Source of the DNA: an uncultured Bacteroidales bacterium
GTDB lineage: Bacteria; Bacteroidota; Bacteroidia; Bacteroidales; Bacteroidaceae
Length of the DNA: 64,000 nucleotides
Reading direction: 5' to 3'
Assembly (NCBI GenBank): GCA_902802815.1
Contig: CADCNQ010000011.1
Coordinates: forward strand, 1 to 64,000
In this document: piece after piece, positions 8,402 to 18,272 of the stretch
Position numbering within the stretch: position 1 is the first letter of the stretch
Layout of the letters: the number at the start of each line of letters is the position of its first letter
The notes under the pieces: model-generated
What the model was told of the DNA's origin: nothing
The model's database searches: none
What the model saw: the letters and a program-made list of their open reading frames with translations, nothing else
Made by a program: the position numbers and the translations under genes

Positions 8402-10540
8402 TTACTTAAATGCTTTCGACTGCCGCTCTATGACATCTATCCTGTCTATACGGCATATACCTTCATCACCGGAAGGATCAAGAATCGCACGCTGCTCACG
8501 CTGAAAATAAATAGGGAAACGTTTCTCTATCGGTAATACCTGCACTTCACCGGTCTTTGACACATCTGAAAAGCGTACCCACATAGGTTTACCATTCCAG
8601 AAGTTATCCTGTATCAGACGCTCACCGTCCATACCTTCATCACCGATAGAATTGCCCCATACACGGGCGCAATCGCCAACATAATGGATGCGCAGATAAT
8701 AATTATCCGGTCGACGAAGCATCTCCTCATAAAGCATACGACTCACAGCACCTTCTGCACCCATATTAGCCCATAAGTTCCAACGCGCAGCCTTTATAAA
8801 ATCGCTCTCACGCGGCTGGGCAGATACTTGCCGTGGTCCCATAGGAACATCACGCAATCCCTCACTTGGAGCGAGAGGATCTGGAGAAAAAGAAGCACGT
8901 ACCACCCAACGTTCCACACACATACCATTACTGCTGTCGTAGAGCAATCCGTCCACTGTAACAAGACGATTGTCTATGAAATAACTCTGATAAGCACGCT
9001 CACGGGAAAGCACCGTAACTGTAATATTCTTGAACTTTCTTGCCTGATTGAATTTCATCTGCGTATTGGCCGCACCATCAATGCTGACAGATGGATTCTC
9101 ACCGGGTAGCTCCACAAGATAAAGATGATTGCCTACAGCTGTAAGAGGCTGCGCTGTAGAGGTAGAAACCGTGTGGCCTTGGAAAGGCATACGCTGTATC
9201 GTTACGGAAGCTGTTCCCTTCTCGTTAAGAATACGCACATAATCATTACGGAACACAAAGCATCCACGACGGGCATAGTGGTCGGAAAGTGTATCGACAG
9301 GCATATCACGAAGGAGACCACCAAACGACTGTAAGAAAAGATGCAGAAGACGAAGTTCGTGGAAACTTACCTCCTGGGGCTGTCCCATCTCTCCGAGAGG
9401 AGCCTGAAAGTCATAGGAGATGTGAGGAAGGTCGTTGTAGTTTGTGACAGGAGAATCCTGTGTCTCCGCCATTGTATGACGAGGGTTCCAAGGATTGCGG
9501 CCGCCATGATACATATAGTAACCGAGCATATTACTGCCGCTACCCAATTTACATATAGCAAGAGGCAGAGCCTCACGACCGGAAATATTTATGCGACGGT
9601 GATATGACGTCATCATACCGCCACCCAATTCGCACGTAAGATAAGGATATGCTTTAGCACCGGTATCAGCATTCTCGCCTTGCATCTCAGAAGCAGAGAA
9701 TGTCTCTGTGGCAATAGTTGCTGCTACAGGACTGCGACGGAAAAGAAATGCTTTGGGATAGTCGCCCGGCATCTCACGTATACTTCGATCCCAAAAACCG
9801 TCTGCATAGTCGCCGTAAAGAGGTAGAAGTTCTCCAAAGGTTTCGGGACCTGAAAGGCGTGGCCAACCGGTACGTGTGTAGAACGGAACATCAAAACCAA
9901 CCTTGACAGCAATATCCTTGAGTGCCTGCAGATATGGCCAGGGCCCACGACTTTCGTTCTCTATCTGCACTCCGATAATGGGTCCTCCTTCACGCCATAT
10001 AAGGTCGTTTACCTGAGACGCGATTGAGGCATAGAGTATGCGTGACTCCTCCATGAAACCTGCAGCTGTTGTGCGCAATTTGTAATTCTCATCGGAAGCG
10101 GCCCTGTCTGTAAGCCATCCGGGGAAACCTCCCTGCCACACCTCGCCATGACAGAAAGGACCGATGCGCAAGACAACTGGCATCTGCTCTTCTTTACATA
10201 TCTGTATAAACTTGCGCAGGTTACGATTTCCGGACCAGTCCCAATGCCCCTCCTCGTATTCATGGTGGTTCCAAAATACATATGTGGCAATAACTGTAAC
10301 ACCGCCCGCCTTCATTTTCTGCACCTCACGTCGCCATTCTCTTTCAGGCACGCGGGAGAAATGTATCTCTCCCATAACGGGAATTACAGGTTGTCCGTCA
10401 AAAAGGAAACCGTTGGCATCTACTTCTACTGTGTGGCCATCGGGATTACGATACGCGCCAAAACGGAATGTTTCGGCAGACATCGCGCTCTTTATAAGAA
10501 AAAGCAGCACGAAGAATATAATAAAGGAGATACGTTGCAT
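8402..10540 (-). CDS. Secreted beta-galactosidase, glycoside hydrolase family 35
   Basis: The 712-residue protein has an N-terminal signal peptide (hydrophobic core about residues 5-20) and a GH35 catalytic TIM barrel at about 30-340. The strand motifs GEIHFSRVP, YVFWNHHE and LRIGPFCHGEV are typical. The catalytic acid is Glu196 in VQIENES, and the nucleophile is Glu304 in YLTCELGGGM. The remaining C-terminal half should be beta-sandwich domains. The enzyme removes terminal beta-galactose from glycans, probably in the periplasm or at the surface. It is a single gene with its own promoter box just ahead of the ATG. Confidence 0.92.
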   Translation of the reverse strand: MQRISFIIFFVLLFLIKSAMSAETFRFGAYRNPDGHTVEVDANGFLFDGQPVIPVMGEIHFSRVPEREWRREVQKMKAGGVTVIATYVFWNHHEYEEGHWDWSGNRNLRKFIQICKEEQMPVVLRIGPFCHGEVWQGGFPGWLTDRAASDENYKLRTTAAGFMEESRILYASIASQVNDLIWREGGPIIGVQIENESRGPWPYLQALKDIAVKVGFDVPFYTRTGWPRLSGPETFGELLPLYGDYADGFWDRSIREMPGDYPKAFLFRRSPVAATIATETFSASEMQGENADTGAKAYPYLTCELGGGMMTSYHRRINISGREALPLAICKLGSGSNMLGYYMYHGGRNPWNPRHTMAETQDSPVTNYNDLPHISYDFQAPLGEMGQPQEVSFHELRLLHLFLQSFGGLLRDMPVDTLSDHYARRGCFVFRNDYVRILNEKGTASVTIQRMPFQGHTVSTSTAQPLTAVGNHLYLVELPGENPSVSIDGAANTQMKFNQARKFKNITVTVLSRERAYQSYFIDNRLVTVDGLLYDSSNGMCVERWVVRASFSPDPLAPSEGLRDVPMGPRQVSAQPRESDFIKAARWNLWANMGAEGAVSRMLYEEMLRRPDNYYLRIHYVGDCARVWGNSIGDEGMDGERLIQDNFWNGKPMWVRFSDVSKTGEVQVLPIEKRFPIYFQREQRAILDPSGDEGICRIDRIDVIERQSKAFK

Positions 10541-10545
10541 GGCTA

Positions 10546-10553
10546 CAAAGGTA
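10546..10553 (-). promoter_or_regulatory. TAnnTTTG box for the GH35 gene
   Basis: On the minus strand TACCTTTG ends five bases before the GH35 ATG (10540). The spacing would give a transcript with almost no untranslated leader, as for the genes at 6592 and 36103. The start gives an intact signal peptide, so a downstream start is unlikely. Confidence 0.6.
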
Positions 10554-10663
10554 GTGAAAAATAGCGAGAAAAGGACTTTTCTGGAAATCTATTTTTTCTT
10601 TAGTGTAGGAATTTCCCCCACAGGAATAGGAAAAAAGCCACCAAATGTCAACAATAAATGCCG

Positions 10664-10671
10664 TACCTTTG
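10664..10671 (+). promoter_or_regulatory. TAnnTTTG box for the small secreted protein gene
   Basis: TACCTTTG lies 58 bases before the ATG at 10730. The intervening leader is very A-rich, typical of Bacteroidetes 5' leaders. The 189-base gap between the two divergent genes thus holds one promoter for each direction. Confidence 0.65.
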
Positions 10672-10729
10672 CATCGTCAAAACAAAAAGACAACACAAAA
10701 CGAACTTAAAAACAAAAAGAAATACTATT

Positions 10730-11071
10730 ATGAAAAAGATGTTTATTATCGCCGCAGCCATATTCGCCACAATAGGTATTAACGCAAAGACTACTAAAAG
10801 TAAGTCTATGGGAGTGAAGCGCTTTGACAAGGTACAGGTAAACGTGCCTGCTCAGGTACGCGTGGCAAAGGGTGAAGAATATGCTATACGTTTTGCAAGT
10901 GCCGACGGTCTGTCCGTTAAGAACGTAAAATATTCAATCGAGGGCGACACACTGACCATCAGTTCCGAAGATCTCGCAATGCTCGAAGGACGCACCGATG
11001 TGCTTTACATAACAATCATCACACCTTCTGACGCGGAAATGATTAAAAGCCGCACTATGGATATGATGTAA
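10730..11071 (+). CDS. Small secreted protein, resembles a DUF2807-type beta domain
   Basis: The 113-residue protein has a signal peptide (MKKMFIIAAAIFATIGINA). The rest looks like the first part of a DUF2807 (head GIN, putative autotransporter adhesin) beta-solenoid: FDKVQVNVPAQVRVAKGEEY, then IEGDTLTIS. Known DUF2807 proteins are about twice as long, so this may be a truncated or single-repeat form. Start 10730 is chosen for the signal peptide; an upstream in-frame start at 10658 would overlap the promoter box. The gene converges on the next one with a seven-base gap. Confidence 0.65.
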   Translation: MKKMFIIAAAIFATIGINAKTTKSKSMGVKRFDKVQVNVPAQVRVAKGEEYAIRFASADGLSVKNVKYSIEGDTLTISSEDLAMLEGRTDVLYITIITPSDAEMIKSRTMDMM

Positions 11072-11078
11072 ACACTTC

Positions 11079-12044
11079 TCAGGGTATAACCATATCCACT
11101 ACGATGGGCAAGTGGTCGCTATACCCCCTTCTGTAAGCAGGACCTGAATATGTGCGATAAGGAGTTCCTTTTTCCGTAAGCATAAAAGGTCGCTTGAAAG
11201 GGAAAGCCTCTCCCGATATCCATTTCCGCATCGGTGCGGTGATGAGAATATGGTCGAGATACCCCCACTGCCCGCGAAACACATAAGTGCCTTCAGCTTT
11301 GCGGAGGCGCTTTTTGTTTTGTGTGACAAGAGATATTAACGGAGAGTCCGAAGTAAGCAGCACTGAGCGGAAAATCACATCCGAAGGTTCGGCATTAAAG
11401 TCACCCATCACGATAAATGCCTCGTCGCGTAGGGAATCTGCCAAATGACGCAACGTTTTGGCAGCAAGCATACGGTTAGCAGAAGTTGCTGAGGAAATTC
11501 TTGCACGAGAAGGGAAATGCACCACAGCAACGTGTAGTGTATCACCGGTATGCAGAACCCCTTTCACATAAAGTATGTCGCGTGTGGGACGATAACCATG
11601 TTCTAAAGACGGAATGCGCACCCCGCGATGCTCCGCCACACGGAAGAAGAGAGACTGATACAACATCGCCGTTTCCACTCCACGGGCGTCGGGACCATTT
11701 GTAATAAGGAAATCATACCCCATTTGACGCAACTCGCTGCGATGCGTGAGGTCACGAAGACAGGAATCGTTCTCCACTTCACAAAGTCCAAGGAAAATCG
11801 GAGGTCCGTAATCCTCTGACATTGCAGCAACGACCTTAGCGATGTGATGAAGTTTGCGCCAATATCGGTATGTATTCCAGGAATGGGAGCCATCGGGCAA
11901 AAATTCATAATCATTCCTTCCCTCATCGTGCAGTGTATCGAAAAGATTCTCTACATTATAGCACCCACAGCGCAAACGTCTCTCCGCAACTGCCGAGAGA
12001 ACCAGTAGCAGACACATCAAGACAAGAACTTCGCGCACACGCAT
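11079..12044 (-). CDS. Secreted endonuclease/exonuclease/phosphatase-family protein
   Basis: The 321-residue protein starts MRVREVLVLMCLLLVLSAVA, a likely signal peptide. The EEP fold follows: CYNVENLFDT at the start, GLCEVEN (metal-binding Glu), VMGDFNAEPSD (catalytic Asp and Asn), YLDHILIT and the terminal GYSDHLPIV. The family includes DNases, sphingomyelinases and inositol phosphatases. The secreted location suggests nucleotide or phosphate scavenging, but the substrate cannot be read from sequence. A TTG at 12059 is an alternative start. It lies downstream of mutB, separated by a hairpin. Confidence 0.82.
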   Translation of the reverse strand: MRVREVLVLMCLLLVLSAVAERRLRCGCYNVENLFDTLHDEGRNDYEFLPDGSHSWNTYRYWRKLHHIAKVVAAMSEDYGPPIFLGLCEVENDSCLRDLTHRSELRQMGYDFLITNGPDARGVETAMLYQSLFFRVAEHRGVRIPSLEHGYRPTRDILYVKGVLHTGDTLHVAVVHFPSRARISSATSANRMLAAKTLRHLADSLRDEAFIVMGDFNAEPSDVIFRSVLLTSDSPLISLVTQNKKRLRKAEGTYVFRGQWGYLDHILITAPMRKWISGEAFPFKRPFMLTEKGTPYRTYSGPAYRRGYSDHLPIVVDMVIP

Positions 12045-12064
12045 GGGTACATATATCAAAATCA

Positions 12065-12094
12065 GGGCGGAGGCACATCTGCTGTGCTCCGCCC
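12065..12094 (-). terminator. GC-rich hairpin after mutB, probable terminator
   Basis: GGGCGGAG(g)CACA (12065-12077) pairs with TGTGCTCCGCCC (12083-12094) around a five-base loop, with one bulged G. On the minus strand it lies after the mutB stop and is followed by TGATTTTGATAT, a short imperfect T-tract. It would separate mutAB transcription from the EEP gene. Confidence 0.65.
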
Positions 12095-12122
12095 CACTCT
12101 TTTCTATTTCATCTCCAATGAT

Positions 12123-14291
12123 TTAGTCATGACCAAGGAGAATCTTCATCATCTCTACCGCTGAATAAGCCACAGGAGTGCCGGGACCGAAGATACATGC
12201 CACACCGGCCTTGTAGAGGAAGTCATAGTCCTGAGCCGGAATCACACCGCCTGCCGTCACCATGATATCCTCACGACCGAGTTTCTTAAGTTCCTCGATA
12301 AGCTGTGGGATAAGTGTCTTATGACCTGCTGCGAGGGAAGAAGCACCTACGATGTGGACATCATTCTCAACAGCTTCACGTGCGGCCTCCTCGGGTGTCT
12401 GGAACAGCGGTCCCATATCCACATCGAAACCACAGTCTGCATAGCCTGTAGCCACCACCTTCGCGCCGCGATCATGACCGTCCTGACCCATCTTTGCCAC
12501 CATGATACGAGGACGACGGCCCTCCTTCTTTGCAAACTCATCTGTCATCTGACAAGCCTTCTTAAAGAGGTCGTCATTCTTAGCTTCACTACTGTACACG
12601 CCTGAAATAGTTCTAATGATTGCCTTATAACGTCCTACGACAGCCTCGCAGGCATCGGAAATTTCTCCAAGGGTGGCTCTGTGACCGGCAGCCTTCACTG
12701 CAAGATCGAGCAGGTTGTTCTCTGATTTCTTGCCATCCTGGAATTCCTGCACACACTTCGTGATAGCTTCCAGGTCAGCCTTCACCTGAGCCTCGTCACG
12801 GTTGGCCCTCAACTGAGCGAGAGACTCTTCCTGCTGCTTGCGCACCGCCGTATTGTCGATTTCGAGGATATCGATTGGATCCTCGTGGTCAAGACGGTAG
12901 CGGTTGACACCCACGATGGTCTGCGTACCGCTGTCGATACGTGCCTGAGTGCGGGCTGCAGCCTCCTCGATACGCATCTTGGGCAGACCTGTCTCGATAG
13001 CCTTCGCCATACCACCCAGTTTTTCAATCTCCTGAATGTGAGCCCAAGCCTTCTCATAAAGCTCCTGGGTGAGTTTCTCCACGTAATAGGAACCTGCCCA
13101 TGGGTCGATATGCTTACATACCTGTGTCTCGTTCTGAATGTAAATCTGAGTGTTACGGGCAATACGTGCGCTGAAGTCTGTCGGCAGAGCGATAGCCTCA
13201 TCAAGGGCGTTGGTGTGCAGACTCTGAGTGTGACCCAGCACTGCAGCCATAGCCTCGATACAGGTACGACCTACGTTATTAAACGGATCCTGCTCCGTGA
13301 GCGACCAACCGGAAGTCTGAGAATGGGTACGCAGAGCCATACTCTTAGGATTCTTTGCACCGAAGCTCTTAACAATCTTGGCCCACAGCAGACGTCCTGC
13401 ACGCATCTTGGCAATCTCCATAAAGTGGTTTACACCGATAGCCCAGAAGAAGGACAGACGGGGAGCAAACGCATCCACATCAATACCGGCGTTGATACCT
13501 GCACGCAGATAATCCATACCGTCGGCCAACGTGTAAGCCAGCTCGATATCAGCCGTAGCACCGGCTTCCTGCATGTGATAGCCGGAGATGGAGATAGAGT
13601 TGAACTTAGGCATCTTCTGTGACGTAAACTCAAAGATGTCTGCGATAATCTTCATTGAGAATGCTGGCGGATAGATATAGGTGTTACGCACCATGAATTC
13701 CTTGAGGATATCGTTCTGGATTGTACCTGCCATCTCCTCAAGCTGTGCGCCCTGCTCCAGACCCGCGTTGATATAGAAAGCAAGGACGGGAAGCACCGCA
13801 CCGTTCATCGTCATGGACACAGACATCTTGTTCAAGGGGATACCTGCGAAGAGCACCTTCATATTCTCCAGCGAACAGATGCTCACACCAGCCTTACCCA
13901 CATCACCCACAACACGCTGGTTGTCGGGATCGTAACCACGATGTGTAGGAAGGTCGAAGGCCACAGAAAGACCCTTCTGACCGCTGGCAAGGTTTCGACG
14001 ATAAAACGCATTGGACTCCTCTGCCGTAGAGAAACCTGCGTACTGACGGATTGTCCACGGGCGGAAAGGATACATCATACTGTAAGGGCCACGGAGGAAG
14101 GGAGGAATACCGGCTGCAAAGTCGAGGTGCTCCATACCTTCAAGGTCCTCTTTTGTGTAAACGGGCTGGATATCAATCTGCTCGGCAGTTTTCCAGTTTG
14201 CTGTGATATTGTTCTCTTTCTGCCACTCCAGGCCGTTCTTGGCCTCGATACCAGAGAAGATATCGATATTATTGAATGATTTACGTGCCAT
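12123..14291 (-). CDS. mutB: Methylmalonyl-CoA mutase, large (cobalamin-binding) subunit
   Basis: The 722-residue protein is the catalytic alpha subunit that interconverts succinyl-CoA and methylmalonyl-CoA, the key step of succinate-to-propionate fermentation. The N-terminal TIM barrel has the substrate motifs [14 protein letters not shown] and [10 protein letters not shown]. The C-terminal B12 domain has the base-off cobalamin motif DGHDRG, followed by GADIV-like and GGVIP segments. The length is normal. It follows mutA by two bases and is co-transcribed with it. No epimerase or MeaB chaperone is nearby. Confidence 0.97.
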   Translation of the reverse strand: MARKSFNNIDIFSGIEAKNGLEWQKENNITANWKTAEQIDIQPVYTKEDLEGMEHLDFAAGIPPFLRGPYSMMYPFRPWTIRQYAGFSTAEESNAFYRRNLASGQKGLSVAFDLPTHRGYDPDNQRVVGDVGKAGVSICSLENMKVLFAGIPLNKMSVSMTMNGAVLPVLAFYINAGLEQGAQLEEMAGTIQNDILKEFMVRNTYIYPPAFSMKIIADIFEFTSQKMPKFNSISISGYHMQEAGATADIELAYTLADGMDYLRAGINAGIDVDAFAPRLSFFWAIGVNHFMEIAKMRAGRLLWAKIVKSFGAKNPKSMALRTHSQTSGWSLTEQDPFNNVGRTCIEAMAAVLGHTQSLHTNALDEAIALPTDFSARIARNTQIYIQNETQVCKHIDPWAGSYYVEKLTQELYEKAWAHIQEIEKLGGMAKAIETGLPKMRIEEAAARTQARIDSGTQTIVGVNRYRLDHEDPIDILEIDNTAVRKQQEESLAQLRANRDEAQVKADLEAITKCVQEFQDGKKSENNLLDLAVKAAGHRATLGEISDACEAVVGRYKAIIRTISGVYSSEAKNDDLFKKACQMTDEFAKKEGRRPRIMVAKMGQDGHDRGAKVVATGYADCGFDVDMGPLFQTPEEAAREAVENDVHIVGASSLAAGHKTLIPQLIEELKKLGREDIMVTAGGVIPAQDYDFLYKAGVACIFGPGTPVAYSAVEMMKILLGHD

Positions 14292-14293
14292 AG

Positions 14294-16144
14294 TTAGATA
14301 CCGAGTTTTTGATTGTACTCCTTGAGGGTCTTCAACTGGTCGACTCTCACGTGAATATAGTTCTCAATGCCTTCTTTCTGCAGGTCCTCCATGCATGCCG
14401 GAGCACCGGCCACAACAAACATAGCACGACCGTTCAGATACTTGAATGCAGGCACAGCATACTCTGCGTATTCATCATCGCTTGAGCAAATCACCACGAT
14501 ATCGGCACCAGCGTTCAAAGCAGCATCAACACCCTCCTCAACAGTCTTGAAACCGAGGTTGTCTATCACCTGGTAACCGGCGGCTGCAAGGAAGTTGCAT
14601 GAGAACTGTGCACGGGCCTGGCGCATTGCCAGATTGCCGATGGTGAGCATGAAGGCGATGGGCACTTTCTTTGCTTTCTCTGTGGTGAGACGCAATGTCT
14701 CAAAGTCAGATGCCAGACGTGTGGACTGTATGCCCTGACCTTCTGCTTCAGCATTACCGCAGCACTTGGCACATCCTCCAACGGGCTGCTTGCCCTCGCT
14801 CTTTTCCGTGAAATTGGGGAACTGGTTGGTACCCAACAGGAACTCCTTACGTTTGCCAGCGTTGGCGTGGCGCACAGCATTTGTGTCGTTGATTACTTTC
14901 TGCACCGCACCGGCCTTGGCTGCCGCAAGGAAACCGCCCTCCTCTTCTACGGAGAGGAAGAGCTTCCATGCCTGCTCAGCAAGAGCTTTCGTGAGTTCCT
15001 CAATAAAGTAGGAACCGCCAGCTACGTCCACCATACGGTCGAAATGACACTCGTCCTTCAGCAGCAGCTGCTGGTTGCGGGCGATACGCTCTGCAAAGTC
15101 CGTCGGCACTTCATAAGGAGCATCGAACGGCACCACAACAATACTCTCCACACCGCCCAGAGCAGCAGACATCGTCTCTGTCTGCGAGCGCAGCATATTC
15201 ACGTATGAGTCAAAAATCGTCTGGTTGTATGTCGTAGTGTAGGCGCATACGTGCATCTTGCAAGCCTCCTTGTCGCCGGTGTACTGACTCACAATCTGAG
15301 CCCACAGCATACGGGCTGCACGCAGTTTGGCAATCTCCATGAAATAGACGCCGTTGATGCCTATATTAAACTTGATGCTGTTTGCTGCTTCCTCGGCCGA
15401 CACACCGGCTTCCGTGAGCAGGGACATATACTCATTACCCCATGCAAGGGCGTAACCCAGATCCTGATAGCTGTAAGCACCGGCATCCGTGAGTTTGTAG
15501 GCATTCACCGTAACAGCGCGGAAGTTGGGATACTCCTTGAGGGCTGCCACCATTTCGGGAGCGACGGCAAGCACGGGGCTCACATCCTTACCCTTCATCA
15601 CAATCTTCTCGATGGGGTCGAAACTGATGCTGCCGCAAATACGGGCGGGCTCGTAACCCTTCTTCCTGAAGAATGCTGTAAGTATCTGTGCCAGTTCCAG
15701 GCAATGACGCTGACATGTGCGGAAATTCAGCTCCACACAGTCGCAGTATATACCGTCGAGCAAGGTGTCGATATATTCTGCACTGACTTTATCGCCGGGG
15801 ATGATGAATCCAAGAGAGTCAACACCACGCTCCATAATGTCGAGCGCCTTCCTGTTAGCCTCCTTCGGACAGTCGCACACGATGTCCTGACGCACATACC
15901 ACGCGTTGTCGGCCTTTCTGTTGCCGCGCACGTAGGGAAACTCTCCGGGCAAGGCGTTCACTGTGGCCAGTTTGTCCACATCCTCCTTGAGATAGAAAGG
16001 CTCCATGGAGAAACCTTCATTGGTTCTCCACACCATTTTTTTCTGATAATCCGCTCCCTTGAGATCTACCTCAATCTTGTCACGCCATTCCTGACGCGAC
16101 GGCGCAGTGAAATCAGAAAACAGTTTTTCTTTACTTTCTGCCAT
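14294..16144 (-). CDS. mutA: Methylmalonyl-CoA mutase, small subunit
   Basis: The 616-residue protein is the non-catalytic beta subunit of the heterodimeric mutase. It shares the barrel and flavodoxin-like layout of MutB but lacks the DxHxxG cobalamin motif: the equivalent region reads [15 protein letters not shown]. Barrel motifs such as [20 protein letters not shown] and [13 protein letters not shown] are conserved with MutB. It is the first gene of the mutA-mutB pair and has its own TAnnTTTG promoter 43 bases upstream. Confidence 0.95.
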   Translation of the reverse strand: MAESKEKLFSDFTAPSRQEWRDKIEVDLKGADYQKKMVWRTNEGFSMEPFYLKEDVDKLATVNALPGEFPYVRGNRKADNAWYVRQDIVCDCPKEANRKALDIMERGVDSLGFIIPGDKVSAEYIDTLLDGIYCDCVELNFRTCQRHCLELAQILTAFFRKKGYEPARICGSISFDPIEKIVMKGKDVSPVLAVAPEMVAALKEYPNFRAVTVNAYKLTDAGAYSYQDLGYALAWGNEYMSLLTEAGVSAEEAANSIKFNIGINGVYFMEIAKLRAARMLWAQIVSQYTGDKEACKMHVCAYTTTYNQTIFDSYVNMLRSQTETMSAALGGVESIVVVPFDAPYEVPTDFAERIARNQQLLLKDECHFDRMVDVAGGSYFIEELTKALAEQAWKLFLSVEEEGGFLAAAKAGAVQKVINDTNAVRHANAGKRKEFLLGTNQFPNFTEKSEGKQPVGGCAKCCGNAEAEGQGIQSTRLASDFETLRLTTEKAKKVPIAFMLTIGNLAMRQARAQFSCNFLAAAGYQVIDNLGFKTVEEGVDAALNAGADIVVICSSDDEYAEYAVPAFKYLNGRAMFVVAGAPACMEDLQKEGIENYIHVRVDQLKTLKEYNQKLGI

Positions 16145-16186
16145 AATTTATAAAATACTTTACACTTTTATTAATATTCTGCTCCA

Positions 16187-16194
16187 CAAAGATA
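16187..16194 (-). promoter_or_regulatory. TAnnTTTG box for mutA-mutB
   Basis: On the minus strand TATCTTTG lies 42 bases before the mutA ATG. The intervening leader is AT-rich. The position agrees with typical Bacteroidetes promoters. Confidence 0.7.
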
Positions 16195-16300
16195 CGCTTT
16201 TTTTGCCATTTATCCGTCCACTCCACATTATTTATTAAGTATTTTTCATCTTTTTCCCATTTTTCTTCCTCACAACGTCGTACGTATTATTTCTTTTTCC

Positions 16301-16308
16301 TAATTTTG
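16301..16308 (+). promoter_or_regulatory. TAnnTTTG box for the AspT/YidE-type transporter gene
   Basis: TAATTTTG lies 63 bases before the ATG at 16372, diverging from the mutA promoter. No other gene lies between the two. Confidence 0.6.
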
Positions 16309-16371
16309 CTACGGATTTTTGGTAAAAACCATACAAAACGACCTAAAGAATTTTAATTTCTATCCTCAAAT

Positions 16372-18078
16372 ATGGAATGGCTATCTAATCTTTTTACGGC
16401 TACAGACTCTGTGGGGCACATCATTCTTCTCTACGCCCTTGTCATCAGTGTCGGCCTCTATCTGGGACGTCTGAAAGTCGCCGGCATTTCGCTGGGTGTC
16501 ACCTTTGTGCTCTTTGCCGGCATTCTGGCAGGCCATTTCGGTCTCACCGGTACAGCCTCCACCCTCACCTTCATTCAGGACTTCGGACTCATACTCTTCG
16601 TCTATTGCATCGGTCTGCAGGTGGGACCAGGTTTTGTAGAATCTTTCAAGAAAGGCGGTATCACAATGAACCTCATCACCGTCGGCATCGTCCTGCTCAA
16701 CGTGATTTGCTGCATAGGTCTGTTTTTCCTTGTATTCTATCGCGGAGGAGCCATCACGGGCGAGACAGCCAAACAGCTTGCCATGATGGTGGGCGTGCTC
16801 TGCGGTGCCATCACCAACACTCCGGGTCTGGGTGCTGCCACTGAGGCCTGCGGACAGGTTTTCGGCAACGATGCCCCTGCTATTGCCAACGGTTATGCCT
16901 GTGCCTATCCTCTCGGTGTCGTCGGCATCATACTCTCCACCGTCGTTCTGCGCTACATCTGCCGCATTTCCCTCCAGAAAGAGCAGGAGCAGATTGAGAA
17001 CGAGCGCTCCGCAAATCCTCACGCCATTCCCCACAAAACCACTATAACAGCCACCAACGCCGCCCTCATGGGCAAGAGCATTCTGCAGATACGCGAGTTC
17101 CTCGGACGCAACTTCGTGGTGAGCCGTATCTGGCACGACGGTGAGATAAGCATTCCCCGCAAGGACACCATTGTTCATCAGGGCGACAAACTGTATATGA
17201 ACTGCGCACAGGACGACGTGGAAGCCATCATCGCATTTATCGGTGTGGAAGACAAGAATTTCATGTGGGAGGAACAGAGCGTCAACTTCGTCTCCAAGCA
17301 CATACTGCTCACTCAGCCCAATATCAACGGCAAGACCGTGGGCGAGATGCACTTCTCCTCCATCTACGGCGTCAACGTGACCCGCATCCGTCGCGGCGAC
17401 CTCAATCTCTTTGCCGACCTCAACCTGCGCCTGCAGATAGGCGACCGCCTCGTCGTTGTCGGTCCTGAAGATGCTGTGGACCGCGTGGCAAACAAGCTCG
17501 GCAACACAGCCAAGAAACTCGACCACCCCAACCTCACGGCCATCTTCATCGGCATCCTCGTCGGCATCATCTTCGGCAGCATTCCTTTGGCTTTGCCCGG
17601 CGTGCCTACACCCGTGAAACTCGGTCTTGCCGGCGGTCCGCTTATCATTGCCATTCTCATCGGCGCCTACGGTTATCGTCTGAAACTGGTGGCCTACACC
17701 ACCACGTCGGCCAATCTCATGCTGCGTGAGATGGGTCTTGCCCTCTTCCTTGCCTCCGTGGGCATCAAGGCGGGTGCATCGTTTGTCGATACCGTAGTGG
17801 CAGGCGACGGTCTGACATACGTGTGGTGCGGTTTCATCATCACCACGCTGCCCATCCTCATCATGGGCCTCATCGCCCGTCTGAAGTTCAAAATGAACTA
17901 TTTCACCCTCATGGGTCTCATCGCCGGCAGCACCACCGATCCCCCTGCACTTGCCTTCGCCAATCAGACGGCCGGCAACGACGCTCCGGCTGTGGGCTAC
18001 TCTACGGTGTATCCCTTGGCAATGTTCCTGCGCATACTCACGGCGCAGCTCATAGTCCTTCTCTTCTGCACCTTATAA
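16372..18078 (+). CDS. Putative transporter of the AspT/YidE/YbjL family
   Basis: The 568-residue membrane protein has two repeated hydrophobic halves (about residues 1-205 and 385-568) around a cytoplasmic middle with two TrkA-C-like domains (about 220-300 and 305-385, with the segments GDKLYMNC and GDRLVVVGPED). Each half carries the family motif pair: GAITNTPGLGAATEA in the first and GSTTDPPALAFANQ in the second. Known relatives include the aspartate:alanine antiporter AspT, but most are of unknown substrate. It is a single gene between divergent mutA and the rubredoxin gene. Confidence 0.88.
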   Translation: MEWLSNLFTATDSVGHIILLYALVISVGLYLGRLKVAGISLGVTFVLFAGILAGHFGLTGTASTLTFIQDFGLILFVYCIGLQVGPGFVESFKKGGITMNLITVGIVLLNVICCIGLFFLVFYRGGAITGETAKQLAMMVGVLCGAITNTPGLGAATEACGQVFGNDAPAIANGYACAYPLGVVGIILSTVVLRYICRISLQKEQEQIENERSANPHAIPHKTTITATNAALMGKSILQIREFLGRNFVVSRIWHDGEISIPRKDTIVHQGDKLYMNCAQDDVEAIIAFIGVEDKNFMWEEQSVNFVSKHILLTQPNINGKTVGEMHFSSIYGVNVTRIRRGDLNLFADLNLRLQIGDRLVVVGPEDAVDRVANKLGNTAKKLDHPNLTAIFIGILVGIIFGSIPLALPGVPTPVKLGLAGGPLIIAILIGAYGYRLKLVAYTTTSANLMLREMGLALFLASVGIKAGASFVDTVVAGDGLTYVWCGFIITTLPILIMGLIARLKFKMNYFTLMGLIAGSTTDPPALAFANQTAGNDAPAVGYSTVYPLAMFLRILTAQLIVLLFCTL

Positions 18079-18116
18079 ATTAAATAATATTATTAACCCT
18101 AAACAAACGAAACACT

Positions 18117-18272
18117 ATGAAGTACGTATGTGAAGTATGCGGTTGGGAGTATGACGAAGAGGTCGGCTATCCCGAAGGCGGCATTGAGCCCGGCACAAAG
18201 TTCAGCGATCTCCCCGAGGATTTCGAGTGCCCCCTCTGCGGTGTCGGCAAGGATCAGTTCGGAGAGGCTTAG
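18117..18272 (+). CDS. Rubredoxin
   Basis: This 51-residue protein has the two iron-binding cysteine pairs, C5-x2-C8-G and C38-P-L-C41-G, around one Fe atom, plus the typical aromatic core (Tyr3, Trp10, Tyr12, Phe29, Phe36). Rubredoxins are small cytoplasmic electron carriers, in anaerobes often serving peroxide or superoxide reduction. It starts 38 bases after the transporter gene and may be co-transcribed. Its stop overlaps the 3' end of the opposite-strand OmpA-family gene by four bases. Confidence 0.95.
   Translation: MKYVCEVCGWEYDEEVGYPEGGIEPGTKFSDLPEDFECPLCGVGKDQFGEA

Noticed and set aside
16381..17526. A 381-codon minus-strand frame opposite the AspT/YidE-type transporter gene.
   Set aside because: The plus-strand protein has clear family motifs along its whole length. 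The antisense translation is low-quality, with no signal or domain.
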